From NCBI GenBank assembly GCA_014654535.1, contig BNBA01000006.1, positions 1-48,778 on the forward strand: 48,778 nucleotides of DNA. Direction: 5' to 3'. This stretch comes from Xanthomonas boreopolis. Its GTDB lineage: Bacteria > Pseudomonadota > Gammaproteobacteria > Xanthomonadales > Xanthomonadaceae. Both the position numbers and the translations under genes were made by a program. Under the pieces are notes generated by a model. The model had not been told where the DNA came from, did not search any database, and saw only the letters and a list, made by a program, of their open reading frames with translations. This document shows, one piece after another, positions 8,853 to 16,164 of the stretch (its first letter is position 1; each line of letters opens with the position of its first letter).

Positions 8853-8876
8853 GGACGCAACCCGCGGGTTGCGTCC
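8853..8876 (+). other. 24-base perfect palindrome between rplR and rpsE
   Basis: GGACGCAACCC (8853-8863) and GGGTTGCGTCC (8866-8876) are perfectly complementary around a central GC. No T tract follows. It lies nine bases after the rplR stop codon, in a 157-base gap unusual for this operon. It could act as an RNA stability or processing element protecting the upstream message. Confidence 0.6.
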
Positions 8877-9001
8877 CTCCGCCGGCAGGGGAGATGCCGG
8901 ACCGCCCCGTTCTTCTGCAGCGGTCGCGGGAACACCGTTCCAGTCCACAACCATAAGCGGCGTCCGAGCCGTACATATCCCTCAGACAAGGAATCACCAA
9001 C

Positions 9002-9544
9002 ATGGCAGAAGAACGTGCTCCGCGGGGCCGCGATCGTGATCGCAACCGCGAAGAGAAGATCGACGACGGCATGATCGAGAAGCTGGTCGCGGTCAACCGC
9101 GTCAGCAAGACCGTCAAGGGCGGCCGCCAGTTCACCTTCACCGCGCTGACCGTCGTCGGCGACGGCGAGGGCAAGGTCGGCTTCGGTTACGGCAAGGCCC
9201 GCGAAGTACCGGTCGCGATCCAGAAGTCGATGGAATACGCCCGCAAGAACATGGCGAACGTCGACCTGAACAACGGCACCCTGTGGCACCCGGTCAAGGC
9301 CGGCCACGGCGCGGCCCGCGTGTTCATGCAGCCGGCGTCGGAAGGTACCGGCGTGATCGCCGGCGGCGCGATGCGCGCCGTGCTGGAAGCGGTGGGCGTG
9401 AAGAACGTGCTGGCCAAGGCCGTCGGCTCGCGCAACCCGATCAACCTGGTGCGCGCCACGCTGAAGGGCCTGGAAGCGATGCAGTCGCCGACCCGCATCG
9501 CGGCCAAGCGCGGCAAGAAGGTGGAGGAACTCCTCAATGGCTAA
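9002..9544 (+). CDS. rpsE: 30S ribosomal protein S5
   Basis: S5 has 180 residues. The N-terminal double-stranded-RNA-binding fold contains [20 protein letters not shown], followed by [21 protein letters not shown]5 lines the mRNA entry channel with S3 and S4 and affects decoding accuracy. A charged N-terminal extension ([17 protein letters not shown]) is typical of this bacterial family. AAGGAA lies before the ATG. The end overlaps rpmD by eight bases. Confidence 0.97.
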   Translation: MAEERAPRGRDRDRNREEKIDDGMIEKLVAVNRVSKTVKGGRQFTFTALTVVGDGEGKVGFGYGKAREVPVAIQKSMEYARKNMANVDLNNGTLWHPVKAGHGAARVFMQPASEGTGVIAGGAMRAVLEAVGVKNVLAKAVGSRNPINLVRATLKGLEAMQSPTRIAAKRGKKVEELLNG

Positions 9545-9728
9545 CGAGTCCAACAAGACCGTGAAGGTGCGCCTGGTGCGCGGCCTGCGTGGCACCCAGT
9601 CCCGTCACCGCCTGTCGGTGCGTGCGCTGGGCCTGAACAAGCTCAACGATGTGCGTGAACTGAAGGACAGCCCGCAGGTCCGCGGCCTGATCAACAAGGT
9701 TCAGTACCTCGTCCAGGTTGAGGAGTGA
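9537..9728 (+). CDS. rpmD: 50S ribosomal protein L30
   Basis: L30 has 63 residues, [20 protein letters not shown] onward, with the conserved [20 protein letters not shown]. It binds 23S rRNA on the solvent side of the large subunit. The ATG lies eight bases inside the end of rpsE, with GGAGG in rpsE coding sequence as ribosome binding site, so translation is coupled. rplO follows after six bases. Confidence 0.97.
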   Translation: MANESNKTVKVRLVRGLRGTQSRHRLSVRALGLNKLNDVRELKDSPQVRGLINKVQYLVQVEE

Positions 9729-9734
9729 TCGACC

Positions 9735-10178
9735 ATGACTCTGCGTCTCAATGAACTGAGCCCGGCACCGGGCGCCCGCACCGAGCGCACCCGCGTCGGC
9801 CGCGGCATCGGCTCCGGCCTGGGCAAGACCGCCGGCCGCGGCCACAAGGGTTCGTTCGCCCGCAAGGGCGGCGGCAAGATCAAGGCCGGCTTCGAAGGCG
9901 GCCAGACCCCGATGCAGCGCCGCCTGCCGAAGATCGGCTTCCGCTCGCCGATCGCCAAGGACACCGCCGAAGTGCTGTCCTACCAGCTGGACAAGCTGCC
10001 GGCCGGCGAGGTCGACTTCGCCGCGCTGCGTGCGGCCAAGCTGGTCCCGACCAGCGCCAAGAAGGCCAAGATCGTCAAGAAGGGCGAGCTGACCAAGGCG
10101 TTCGTGCTGAAGGGCGTGGCGGTCACGGCGGGCGCCAAGGCTGCCATCGAAGCTGCCGGCGGCAGCGTCCAGGAGTAA
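9735..10178 (+). CDS. rplO: 50S ribosomal protein L15
   Basis: L15 has 147 residues and begins [20 protein letters not shown]. The glycine-rich stretch [20 protein letters not shown] is the long rRNA-threading extension of the family. The C-terminal [20 protein letters not shown] is also conserved. L15 is a late assembly protein of the 50S subunit. The stop lies seven bases before secY, as in most bacteria. Confidence 0.97.
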   Translation: MTLRLNELSPAPGARTERTRVGRGIGSGLGKTAGRGHKGSFARKGGGKIKAGFEGGQTPMQRRLPKIGFRSPIAKDTAEVLSYQLDKLPAGEVDFAALRAAKLVPTSAKKAKIVKKGELTKAFVLKGVAVTAGAKAAIEAAGGSVQE

Positions 10179-10185
10179 TCGCAAC

Positions 10186-11541
10186 ATGGCGCAAGCGGGC
10201 ATCGGAAACCTCGGCGGCGGGCTGGGCAAGTTCACGGAACTTCGCCAGCGCTTGCTGTTCGTCCTCGGGGCGTTGATCGTCTATCGCATCGGCTGTTTCG
10301 TGCCGGTGCCGGGCGTCAATCCCGATGCCATGCTGGCGCTGATGCAGGCGCAGGGCGGCGGTATCGTGGACATGTTCAACATGTTCTCGGGCGGCGCCCT
10401 GCACCGCTTCAGCATCTTCGCGCTGAACGTGATGCCGTACATCTCGGCATCGATCGTGATCCAGCTGGCCACGCACATCTTCCCGACGCTGAAGGCGATG
10501 CAGAAGGAAGGCGAGTCGGGCCGGCGCAAGATCACCCAGTATTCGCGCATCGGCGCGGTGCTGCTGGCGGTCGTGCAGGGCGGCAGCATCGCCCTGGCGC
10601 TGCAGAACCAGACCGCTCCGGGCGGCGCGCCGGTGGTGTACGCGCCGGGCATGGGCTTCGTGCTGACCGCGGTGGTCGCGCTGACCGCCGGCACCATCTT
10701 CCTGATGTGGGTAGGCGAGCAGGTGACCGAGCGCGGCATCGGCAACGGCGTCTCGCTGATCATCTTCGCGGGCATCGTGGCCGGCCTGCCGGCCGCCGCG
10801 ATCCAGACCGTCGAGGCCTACCGCGACGGCAACATGAGCTTCATCTCGCTGCTGCTGATCGTGTTGGTGATCCTGGCGTTCACCTACTTCGTGGTGTTCG
10901 TCGAGCGCGGGCAGCGCCGGATCACGGTCAACTACGCGCGCCGCCAGGGCGGCCGCAACGCGTACATGAACCAGACCTCGTTCCTGCCGCTGAAGCTCAA
11001 CATGGCCGGCGTGATCCCGCCGATCTTCGCTTCGAGCATCCTGGCGTTCCCGGCCACGCTGTCGATGTGGTCCGGGCAGGCGACCTCGGCCACCTGGCTG
11101 CAGAAGATCGCCAACGCGCTGGGTCCGGGCGAGCCGGTGCACATGCTGGTGTTCGCCGCGCTGATCATCGGCTTCGCGTTCTTCTACACGGCGCTGGTGT
11201 TCAACTCGCAGGAAACCGCCGACAACCTGAAGAAGTCGGGCGCGCTGATCCCGGGCATCCGTCCGGGCAAGTCGACCGCCGACTACATCGACGGCGTGCT
11301 GACCCGCCTGACCGCGGCCGGCTCGCTGTACCTGGTGATCGTCTGCCTCCTGCCGGAGGTGATGCGGGCCCAGCTCGGCACCTCGTTCCACTTCGGCGGC
11401 ACCTCGCTGCTGATCGCGGTGGTGGTGGTGATGGACTTCATCGCGCAGATCCAGGCGCACCTGATGTCCCACCAGTACGAGAGCCTGTTGAAGAAGGCCA
11501 ACCTGAAGGGCGGTTCGCGCGGCGGTTTCGCCCGCGGCTAA
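10186..11541 (+). CDS. secY: Preprotein translocase subunit SecY
   Basis: SecY has 451 residues and is the channel-forming subunit of the SecYEG translocon in the inner membrane. Ten membrane segments can be followed. The first follows [18 protein letters not shown]. The plug and early motifs [10 protein letters not shown] and [20 protein letters not shown] are present. The large cytoplasmic loops that bind SecA and the ribosome contain [20 protein letters not shown] and [20 protein letters not shown]. It closes the spc section. rpmJ, usually next, is absent here. Confidence 0.97.
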   Translation: MAQAGIGNLGGGLGKFTELRQRLLFVLGALIVYRIGCFVPVPGVNPDAMLALMQAQGGGIVDMFNMFSGGALHRFSIFALNVMPYISASIVIQLATHIFPTLKAMQKEGESGRRKITQYSRIGAVLLAVVQGGSIALALQNQTAPGGAPVVYAPGMGFVLTAVVALTAGTIFLMWVGEQVTERGIGNGVSLIIFAGIVAGLPAAAIQTVEAYRDGNMSFISLLLIVLVILAFTYFVVFVERGQRRITVNYARRQGGRNAYMNQTSFLPLKLNMAGVIPPIFASSILAFPATLSMWSGQATSATWLQKIANALGPGEPVHMLVFAALIIGFAFFYTALVFNSQETADNLKKSGALIPGIRPGKSTADYIDGVLTRLTAAGSLYLVIVCLLPEVMRAQLGTSFHFGGTSLLIAVVVVMDFIAQIQAHLMSHQYESLLKKANLKGGSRGGFARG

Positions 11542-11546
11542 CCGAC

Positions 11547-11555
11547 TGATATACT
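11547..11555 (+). promoter_or_regulatory. Extended -10 element downstream of secY
   Basis: TGATATACT is a TGn extension plus TATACT, beginning six bases after the secY stop. No clear -35 is present at 17 bases, but extended -10 promoters often do without it. It would give the alpha operon a leader of about 325 bases. Confidence 0.4.
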
Positions 11556-11778
11556 TGTTCTTCCTTGCGTGAAGGCGGCCCGGCTCCCGGGCGACAGGCC
11601 TTCCGACCAGAAGGGCGGCCCGCGCGGCGTCTCGCGCGCGGGTGTGGCGGCATGGTCCCGGGCGGGAGTAGTCCGGGCGGCAGCGGAAGCGGTAGGTCCG
11701 ATGCCAATGCCGTCCGGCGCCGGAGCATGGGCACACTCCCCATGCCGGGCCCGTGGAACGCTGCATGGTTCCATGAGC

Positions 11779-11807
11779 TTCAAAGTAACCCGAGACTTTG
11801 CTACAAT
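11779..11807 (+). promoter_or_regulatory. Promoter of the alpha operon (rpsM-rpsK-rpsD-rpoA-rplQ)
   Basis: The -35 TTCAAA (11779-11784) and the -10 TACAAT (11802-11807) are 17 bases apart, and the -10 has a TGC extension (11799-11801). Transcription should start near 11814, leaving a leader of about 75 bases before rpsM. Confidence 0.65.
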
Positions 11808-11887
11808 CTTCCGTTCACTTTTGATCCATCATGCCGGATGGCGCGCAGGCGCGCTGTCGGGCCATCACTCAGTTGGAGAACCGCGTC

Positions 11888-12244
11888 ATGGCGCGTATTG
11901 CAGGCGTCAACCTGCCAGCCCAGAAGCACGTCTGGGTCGGGTTGCAAAGCATCTACGGCATCGGCCGTACCCGTTCGAAGAAGGTCTGCGAAGCCGCAGG
12001 CGTGGCTTCGACCACCAAGATCCGCGATCTGTCGGAGCCGGAGATCGAGCGCCTGCGCGCCGAGGTCGGCAAGTACATCGTCGAGGGCGATCTGCGCCGT
12101 GAAGTCGGCATCGCCATCAAGCGCCTGATGGACCTGGGCTGCTACCGCGGCCTGCGTCACCGTCGCGGCCTGCCGCTGCGTGGCCAGCGCACCCGTACCA
12201 ACGCCCGCACCCGCAAGGGACCGCGCAAGGCGATCAAGAAGTAA
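11888..12244 (+). CDS. rpsM: 30S ribosomal protein S13
   Basis: S13 has 118 residues and starts [20 protein letters not shown]. The helix-two-turns-helix segment [18 protein letters not shown] and the basic tail [20 protein letters not shown], which contacts the P-site tRNA, are complete. The frame is open further upstream, but the ATG at 11888 gives the family length and has GGAG about a dozen bases before it. It is the first gene of the alpha operon. Confidence 0.97.
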   Translation: MARIAGVNLPAQKHVWVGLQSIYGIGRTRSKKVCEAAGVASTTKIRDLSEPEIERLRAEVGKYIVEGDLRREVGIAIKRLMDLGCYRGLRHRRGLPLRGQRTRTNARTRKGPRKAIKK

Positions 12245-12257
12245 GGGATAGAGAACA

Positions 12258-12650
12258 ATGGCCAAGCCAGCTGCTGCCAAGACCAAGAAGAAGATCAAGC
12301 GCGTCGTCACCGACGGCGTCGCCCACGTCCACGCTTCGTTCAACAACACCATCGTCACGATCACCGACCGCCAGGGCAACGCGCTGTCGTGGGCGACTTC
12401 GGGCGGCGCGGGTTTCCGCGGTTCGCGCAAGTCGACCCCGTTCGCCGCCCAGGTCGCCGCCGAGAAGGCCGGCCGCGCCGCGCTCGACTACGGCGTGAAG
12501 TCGCTGGAAGTGCGCATCAAGGGTCCGGGTCCGGGCCGCGAGTCCGCCGTGCGTTCGTTGAACAACGTCGGCTACAAGATCACCAACATCATCGACGTGA
12601 CGCCGATCCCGCACAACGGGTGCCGTCCGCCGAAGAAGCGTCGCGTCTAA
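12258..12650 (+). CDS. rpsK: 30S ribosomal protein S11
   Basis: S11 has 130 residues. After a lysine- and alanine-rich N-terminus it shows [20 protein letters not shown] and the C-terminal [20 protein letters not shown] with KRRV at the end. S11 forms part of the platform and the E site of the 30S subunit. Spacing is 13 bases to rpsM and 14 to rpsD; AAGGGA lies upstream of the ATG. Confidence 0.97.
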   Translation: MAKPAAAKTKKKIKRVVTDGVAHVHASFNNTIVTITDRQGNALSWATSGGAGFRGSRKSTPFAAQVAAEKAGRAALDYGVKSLEVRIKGPGPGRESAVRSLNNVGYKITNIIDVTPIPHNGCRPPKKRRV

Positions 12651-12664
12651 AGGAGCGATAAGAA

Positions 12665-13291
12665 ATGGCTCGTTATATCGGTCCTACCTGTAAGCTCGCG
12701 CGCCGCGAAGGCGCCGACCTGTCCCTCAAGAGCCCGGCGCGCGCGCTGGACTCCAAGTGCAAGCTGGAGCAGAAGCCCGGCCAGCACGGTGCCGCCCGCA
12801 AGGGCAAGCTGTCCGACTACGCCACCCAGCTGCGCGAGAAGCAGAAGGTCAAGCGCATCTACGGCCTGCTGGAGCGCCAGTTCCGCAACTACTACAAGAA
12901 GGCCTCGACCAAGAAGGGCAACACCGGCGAGAACCTGCTGCAGTTGCTGGAAACCCGCCTGGACAACGTCGTCTACCGCATGGGCTTCGCCGTGACCCGT
13001 CCGGCCGCCCGCCAGCTGGTCTCGCACCGCGGCGTGCTGGTGAACGGCAAGTCGGTGAACCTGGCCTCGTACCAGGTCAAGGCCGGCGACGCGATCAGCC
13101 TGTCCGAGAAGGCCCAGAAGCAGCTGCGCGTCCAGGAAGCCCTGACCGTGGCCGAGCAGCACGACCTGAGCCCCTCGTGGGTCGAAGTCGATTCGAAGAA
13201 GTTCAGCGGCGTGTTCAAGGCCGTGCCGGATCGCGCCGACCTGCCTTCGGACATCAACGAAGCGCTGATCGTCGAGTTGTATTCGAAGTAA
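12665..13291 (+). CDS. rpsD: 30S ribosomal protein S4
   Basis: S4 has 208 residues, [20 protein letters not shown] onward. The S4 RNA-binding domain lies at about residues 97-160 and contains [21 protein letters not shown]4 starts assembly of the 5' domain of 16S rRNA and in E. coli represses the alpha operon. AAGGAG precedes the ATG. A perfect 26-base palindrome separates it from rpoA, so rpsD and rpoA expression can be set apart at the RNA level. Confidence 0.97.
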   Translation: MARYIGPTCKLARREGADLSLKSPARALDSKCKLEQKPGQHGAARKGKLSDYATQLREKQKVKRIYGLLERQFRNYYKKASTKKGNTGENLLQLLETRLDNVVYRMGFAVTRPAARQLVSHRGVLVNGKSVNLASYQVKAGDAISLSEKAQKQLRVQEALTVAEQHDLSPSWVEVDSKKFSGVFKAVPDRADLPSDINEALIVELYSK

Positions 13292-13302
13292 TTCACATTG
13301 GA

Positions 13303-13328
13303 GAACCTCCGGCGGCCGCCGGAGGTTC
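13303..13328 (+). other. 26-base perfect palindrome between rpsD and rpoA
   Basis: GAACCTCCGGCGG (13303-13315) is followed directly by its exact complement CCGCCGGAGGTTC (13316-13328). As RNA this gives a very stable hairpin, with a few central bases opening as the loop. It lies 11 bases after the rpsD stop and ends a few bases before the rpoA ribosome binding site AGGAG (13331-13335). No T tract follows, so an attenuating, stabilising or processing role is more likely than full termination. Confidence 0.7.
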
Positions 13329-13345
13329 GCAGGAGACCCCGCAAC

Positions 13346-14344
13346 ATGACGGTTACCGCCAACCAGGTTCTGCGTCCCCGTGGACCGCAGATCGAACGCC
13401 TTACCGAAAACCGCGCCAAGGTCGTGATCGAGCCGTTGGAGCGCGGTTACGGCCATACGCTGGGCAATGCCCTGCGTCGCGTGCTGCTGTCGTCGATCCC
13501 GGGTTTCGCCATCACCGAAGTCGAGATCGATGGCGTACTGCACGAGTACACCACGGTCGAGGGCCTGCAGGAGGACGTGCTGGAAGTCCTGCTGAACCTC
13601 AAGGACGTCGCCATCCGCCTGCACAGCGGTGACAGCGCCACGCTGTCGCTGTCCAAGCAGGGCCCGGGCGTCGTCACCGCCTCCGACATCAAGACCGACC
13701 ACAACGTCGAGATCATCAACGGCGACCACGTCATCGCGCACCTGACCAAGGACACCGCGCTGAACATCCGCCTGAAGATCGAGCGTGGCTTCGGCTACCA
13801 GCCGGCCGCCGCCCGTCGTCGTCCGGACGAAGAGACCCGTACCATCGGCCGCCTCGTGCTGGATGCGTCGTTCTCGCCGGTGCGCCGCGTGGCCTACTCG
13901 GTCGAGGCGGCCCGCGTCGAGCAGCGCACCGACCTGGACAAGCTGGTCATCGACATCGAGACCAACGGCACCATCGACGCCGAGGAAGCCGTCCGCACCG
14001 CGGCCGACATCCTCAGCGACCAGCTGTCGGTGTTCGGCGACTTCACGCACCGCGACCGCGGCGCGCCGAAGCCGCAGGCCGGCGGCGTGGATCCGGTGCT
14101 GCTGCGCCCGATCGACGACCTGGAGCTGACCGTGCGTTCGGCCAACTGCCTGAAGGCCGAGAGCATCTACTACATCGGCGACCTGATCCAGAAGACCGAG
14201 GTGGAGCTGCTCAAGACCCCGAACCTGGGCAAGAAGTCGCTCACCGAGATCAAGGAAGTGCTGGCCCAGCGCGGCCTGTCCCTCGGCATGAAGCTGGAGA
14301 ACTGGCCGCCGGCCGGCATCGCCCAGCACGGCATGCTCGGCTAA
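13346..14344 (+). CDS. rpoA: DNA-directed RNA polymerase subunit alpha
   Basis: RpoA has 332 residues. The N-terminal dimerisation domain (about 1-235) holds [21 protein letters not shown] short linker is followed by the C-terminal domain (about 250-320), with [20 protein letters not shown] and [20 protein letters not shown], which contacts UP elements and activators. The frame opens further upstream through the palindrome, but AGGAG at 13331-13335 selects the ATG at 13346, giving the normal family length. rpoA in the alpha operon ties polymerase supply to ribosome supply. Confidence 0.98.
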   Translation: MTVTANQVLRPRGPQIERLTENRAKVVIEPLERGYGHTLGNALRRVLLSSIPGFAITEVEIDGVLHEYTTVEGLQEDVLEVLLNLKDVAIRLHSGDSATLSLSKQGPGVVTASDIKTDHNVEIINGDHVIAHLTKDTALNIRLKIERGFGYQPAAARRRPDEETRTIGRLVLDASFSPVRRVAYSVEAARVEQRTDLDKLVIDIETNGTIDAEEAVRTAADILSDQLSVFGDFTHRDRGAPKPQAGGVDPVLLRPIDDLELTVRSANCLKAESIYYIGDLIQKTEVELLKTPNLGKKSLTEIKEVLAQRGLSLGMKLENWPPAGIAQHGMLG

Positions 14345-14357
14345 GAGCGCCGCGAGG

Positions 14358-14379
14358 TCCCCGCGCGCGAGCGCGGGGA
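14358..14379 (+). other. Hairpin with GCGA tetraloop between rpoA and rplQ
   Basis: Arms TCCCCGCGC (14358-14366) and GCGCGGGGA (14371-14379) are perfectly complementary, with the loop GCGA, which is a stable GNRA tetraloop. It lies 13 bases after rpoA in a 190-base gap with no gene. No T tract follows, so partial attenuation or message protection is more likely than termination. Confidence 0.6.
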
Positions 14380-14534
14380 TCGCGCATGCAGTACCCGCAG
14401 ACGGGCCTCCAGGTCCGCGCGACATCCGGCCAGGGAGTGCCGGTTTGGGCCATCCGCAGTCCATGTTCCAGCGCCAGGACGGCGACAGCGAAGTACAGCA
14501 GATCCAACATTCAACCCTCTAGGAAACCACGACC

Positions 14535-14921
14535 ATGCGTCACCAGAAATCCGGCCGCAAGTTCAGCCGCACCAGCGCCCACCGCGAGGCGATGTTCAAG
14601 AACATGGCGGCTTCGCTGATCAAGCACGAGCTGATCAAGACCACCCTGCCGAAGGCCAAGGAACTGCGTCGCGTCGCCGAGCCGCTGATCACGCTGGCCA
14701 AGGTCGACAGCGTCGCCAACCGCCGCCTGGCCTTCGCGCGCCTGCGCGACAAGGAAGCGGTGGGCACCCTGTTCACCACGCTCGGCCCGCGCTACCAGAG
14801 CCGCCCGGGTGGCTACCTGCGCATCCTGAAGTGCGGTTTCCGCGCCGGCGACAACGCGCCGATGGCCTATGTCGAGCTGGTCGACCGCCCGGCCGCCGTG
14901 GCCGAGGAAGTCGCCGAGTAA
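14535..14921 (+). CDS. rplQ: 50S ribosomal protein L17
   Basis: L17 has 128 residues and begins [20 protein letters not shown]. It contains the family sequence [20 protein letters not shown] and the C-terminal [21 protein letters not shown]17 lies near the tunnel exit of the 50S subunit. TAGGAAA precedes the ATG. A strong intrinsic terminator follows 22 bases after the stop and closes the whole ribosomal block. Confidence 0.97.
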   Translation: MRHQKSGRKFSRTSAHREAMFKNMAASLIKHELIKTTLPKAKELRRVAEPLITLAKVDSVANRRLAFARLRDKEAVGTLFTTLGPRYQSRPGGYLRILKCGFRAGDNAPMAYVELVDRPAAVAEEVAE

Positions 14922-14943
14922 GGCGCTTTCCAGGATCCCGAAG

Positions 14944-14972
14944 AACCCGGCCTCGTGCCGGGTTTTTTCGTT
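14944..14972 (+). terminator. Intrinsic terminator of the alpha operon
   Basis: Perfect 8-base arms AACCCGGC (14944-14951) and GCCGGGTT (14957-14964) with loop CTCGT are followed by TTTT, CG and TTT. This is a classical terminator. The core GGC-CTCGT-GCC recurs in the terminators after mdh and after the OmpA gene. Confidence 0.88.
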
Positions 14973-15200
14973 TCATGCGCCGGGATCGGCCGGGCCGAGG
15001 TTGTGCTTGGCGAGCATGCCGTCGAGCCGCTTGGCGACCAGCGCGGCCTGTTCGGCCGATCCCTGGGCGCGGTTGGCGATCTCGCGAGCCCGTGCGTGAT
15101 AGACGTCCCAGAAGTCGTCCGGATGACGCGCCCTCAATCCGGGGATGTCCTGTTCGAGCTGGTCGAGTGCCTGAGCGATCTCGGCGGGAATGCCCTTCAT
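14973..15200 (-). CDS. Small hypothetical protein, 75 residues
   Basis: An open frame reads MKGIPAEIAQALDQLEQDIP at the N-terminus and DDFWDVYHARAREIANRAQG in the middle, then ends ADPGA. The stop lies at the foot of the rplQ terminator, which could serve both strands. The protein is soluble, highly charged and probably all helix, with no signal peptide or membrane segment. Its codon use is GC-rich but its amino acid mix is normal, unlike the arginine-rich antisense frames around it, and an AGGAC-like site precedes the ATG. I do not recognise a family, and no function is proposed. Confidence 0.6.
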   Translation of the reverse strand: MKGIPAEIAQALDQLEQDIPGLRARHPDDFWDVYHARAREIANRAQGSAEQAALVAKRLDGMLAKHNLGPADPGA

Positions 15201-15439
15201 CGTGTCCGTCCTGCGGTGGAGTGGTCGGCGAGGCGAGGGGGGAGCGGGCCGCTGCGGTGGCCGCGGTACCGTCGCTACGGCTGCCGTGCATGCCGATGGC
15301 GGTCGCCACGCGCCCGCGATGCAGCCTAGGCGCCGGGTGGGTGCAGGAGGGGTGAAGCGGAGGGCGGGGCATGGGCCGGGGCTGCCGCGCCCGTGACGCA
15401 ATGTCCCGGAATCGCATAGCCTGGGTCTCGCGAATAGCT

Positions 15440-15445
15440 GATAAT
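15440..15445 (+). promoter_or_regulatory. Possible -10 element of dsbB
   Basis: GATAAT differs from TATAAT at one base and stands 30 bases before the dsbB ATG. No good -35 is seen at the usual distance. It is the most AT-rich spot in the divergent gap 15201-15475 between the small minus-strand gene and dsbB. Confidence 0.4.
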
Positions 15446-15475
15446 CCGGCGTCCTCCAACGTTCACGCCGCCTCG

Positions 15476-15994
15476 ATGAATCCGTTCCGCTGGAGTTTCC
15501 GCGCGCAGTTCGCGCTCGGTTTCCTGATCTGCGCTGGCCTGCTCGGGTTTGCGATCTTCATGCAGTTGCAGGAAGGGTTGGAGCCCTGCCCGTTGTGCAT
15601 CTTCCAGCGGATCGCGTTCGCGGCGCTGGGCGTGCTGTTCCTGCTCGGCGCGCTGCACGGGCCGCGCGGGAGCGGCGGGCGCAAGGTCCATGGCGTGCTG
15701 GCGTTCCTGGCCGCGGCGGTCGGCGCCGGCATCGCCGGGCGGCATGTCTGGGTGCAGGTGATGCCGCGCGACGAGATGTCCTCCTGCGGGCCGCCGTTGT
15801 CCTTCCTGAGCGAGCAGATGGGGCCGTTCGAGGTGTTCCGGACGGTGCTGACCGGCACCGGCGACTGCGGCAACATCGATTGGCGCTTCCTCGGGTTGTC
15901 GATGCCGATGTGGAGCCTGGTCTGGTTCGTGCTGCTGGCGCTGTGGGCACTTTACGCGGGGTTCCGCGCGCGCCGGCGGCATCCGCTGTTCTGA
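15476..15994 (+). CDS. dsbB: Disulfide bond formation protein DsbB
   Basis: This inner-membrane protein of 172 residues re-oxidises periplasmic DsbA and passes electrons to quinone. Four membrane segments are visible. The first periplasmic loop carries the CPLC pair (Cys38, Cys41), and the second carries the other redox pair at Cys104 and Cys131 (SSCGPPLSF and TGDCGNIDW). The start at 15476 (MNPFRWSFRAQ) gives the usual length; the frame extends further upstream without a ribosome binding site. It is a single gene with its own terminator at 16017-16041. Confidence 0.95.
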   Translation: MNPFRWSFRAQFALGFLICAGLLGFAIFMQLQEGLEPCPLCIFQRIAFAALGVLFLLGALHGPRGSGGRKVHGVLAFLAAAVGAGIAGRHVWVQVMPRDEMSSCGPPLSFLSEQMGPFEVFRTVLTGTGDCGNIDWRFLGLSMPMWSLVWFVLLALWALYAGFRARRRHPLF

Positions 15995-16016
15995 GCGGTC
16001 GCGCAGGCGATGCAAG

Positions 16017-16041
16017 AAGGCCAGGCAATGCCTGGCCTTTT
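16017..16041 (+). terminator. Terminator after dsbB
   Basis: Perfect 10-base arms AAGGCCAGGC (16017-16026) and GCCTGGCCTT (16030-16039) with a 3-base loop are followed by TT and GCG. The gene on the other side (16165) is convergent, so this hairpin probably serves both strands. Confidence 0.8.
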
Positions 16042-16164
16042 GCGTTCGCGGGCCGGTTTCGATGGAGAAGGCAGGTGCCCGCCCTATCGCTTCTGTGGTT
16101 CGCCATAAGGGCGCGTGGCGACGCGTTTCTCATCTCTGTTACGTCTGGATTCGCTTGGCGCGGC

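Larger units (their letters stand above)
11542..11887 (+). other. Gap between secY and rpsM with hairpins and promoters
   Basis: These 346 bases have no gene that I can support; in particular no rpmJ (L36, about 40 residues with CxxC) is found. They hold an extended -10 element just after secY (11547-11555), a GC hairpin with arms CCCGCGCG and CGCGCGGG (11619-11642), a 7-base stem GCATGGG/CCCATGC (11725-11745), and a second promoter at 11779-11807. It reads as the end of the spc transcript and the start of the alpha operon. Confidence 0.6.

Noticed and set aside
12647-14464. Long minus-strand frames opposite rpsD, rpoA and secY (605 and 547 codons)
   Set aside because: They are histidine-, leucine- and arginine-rich mirror frames of ribosomal genes and lack start signals.
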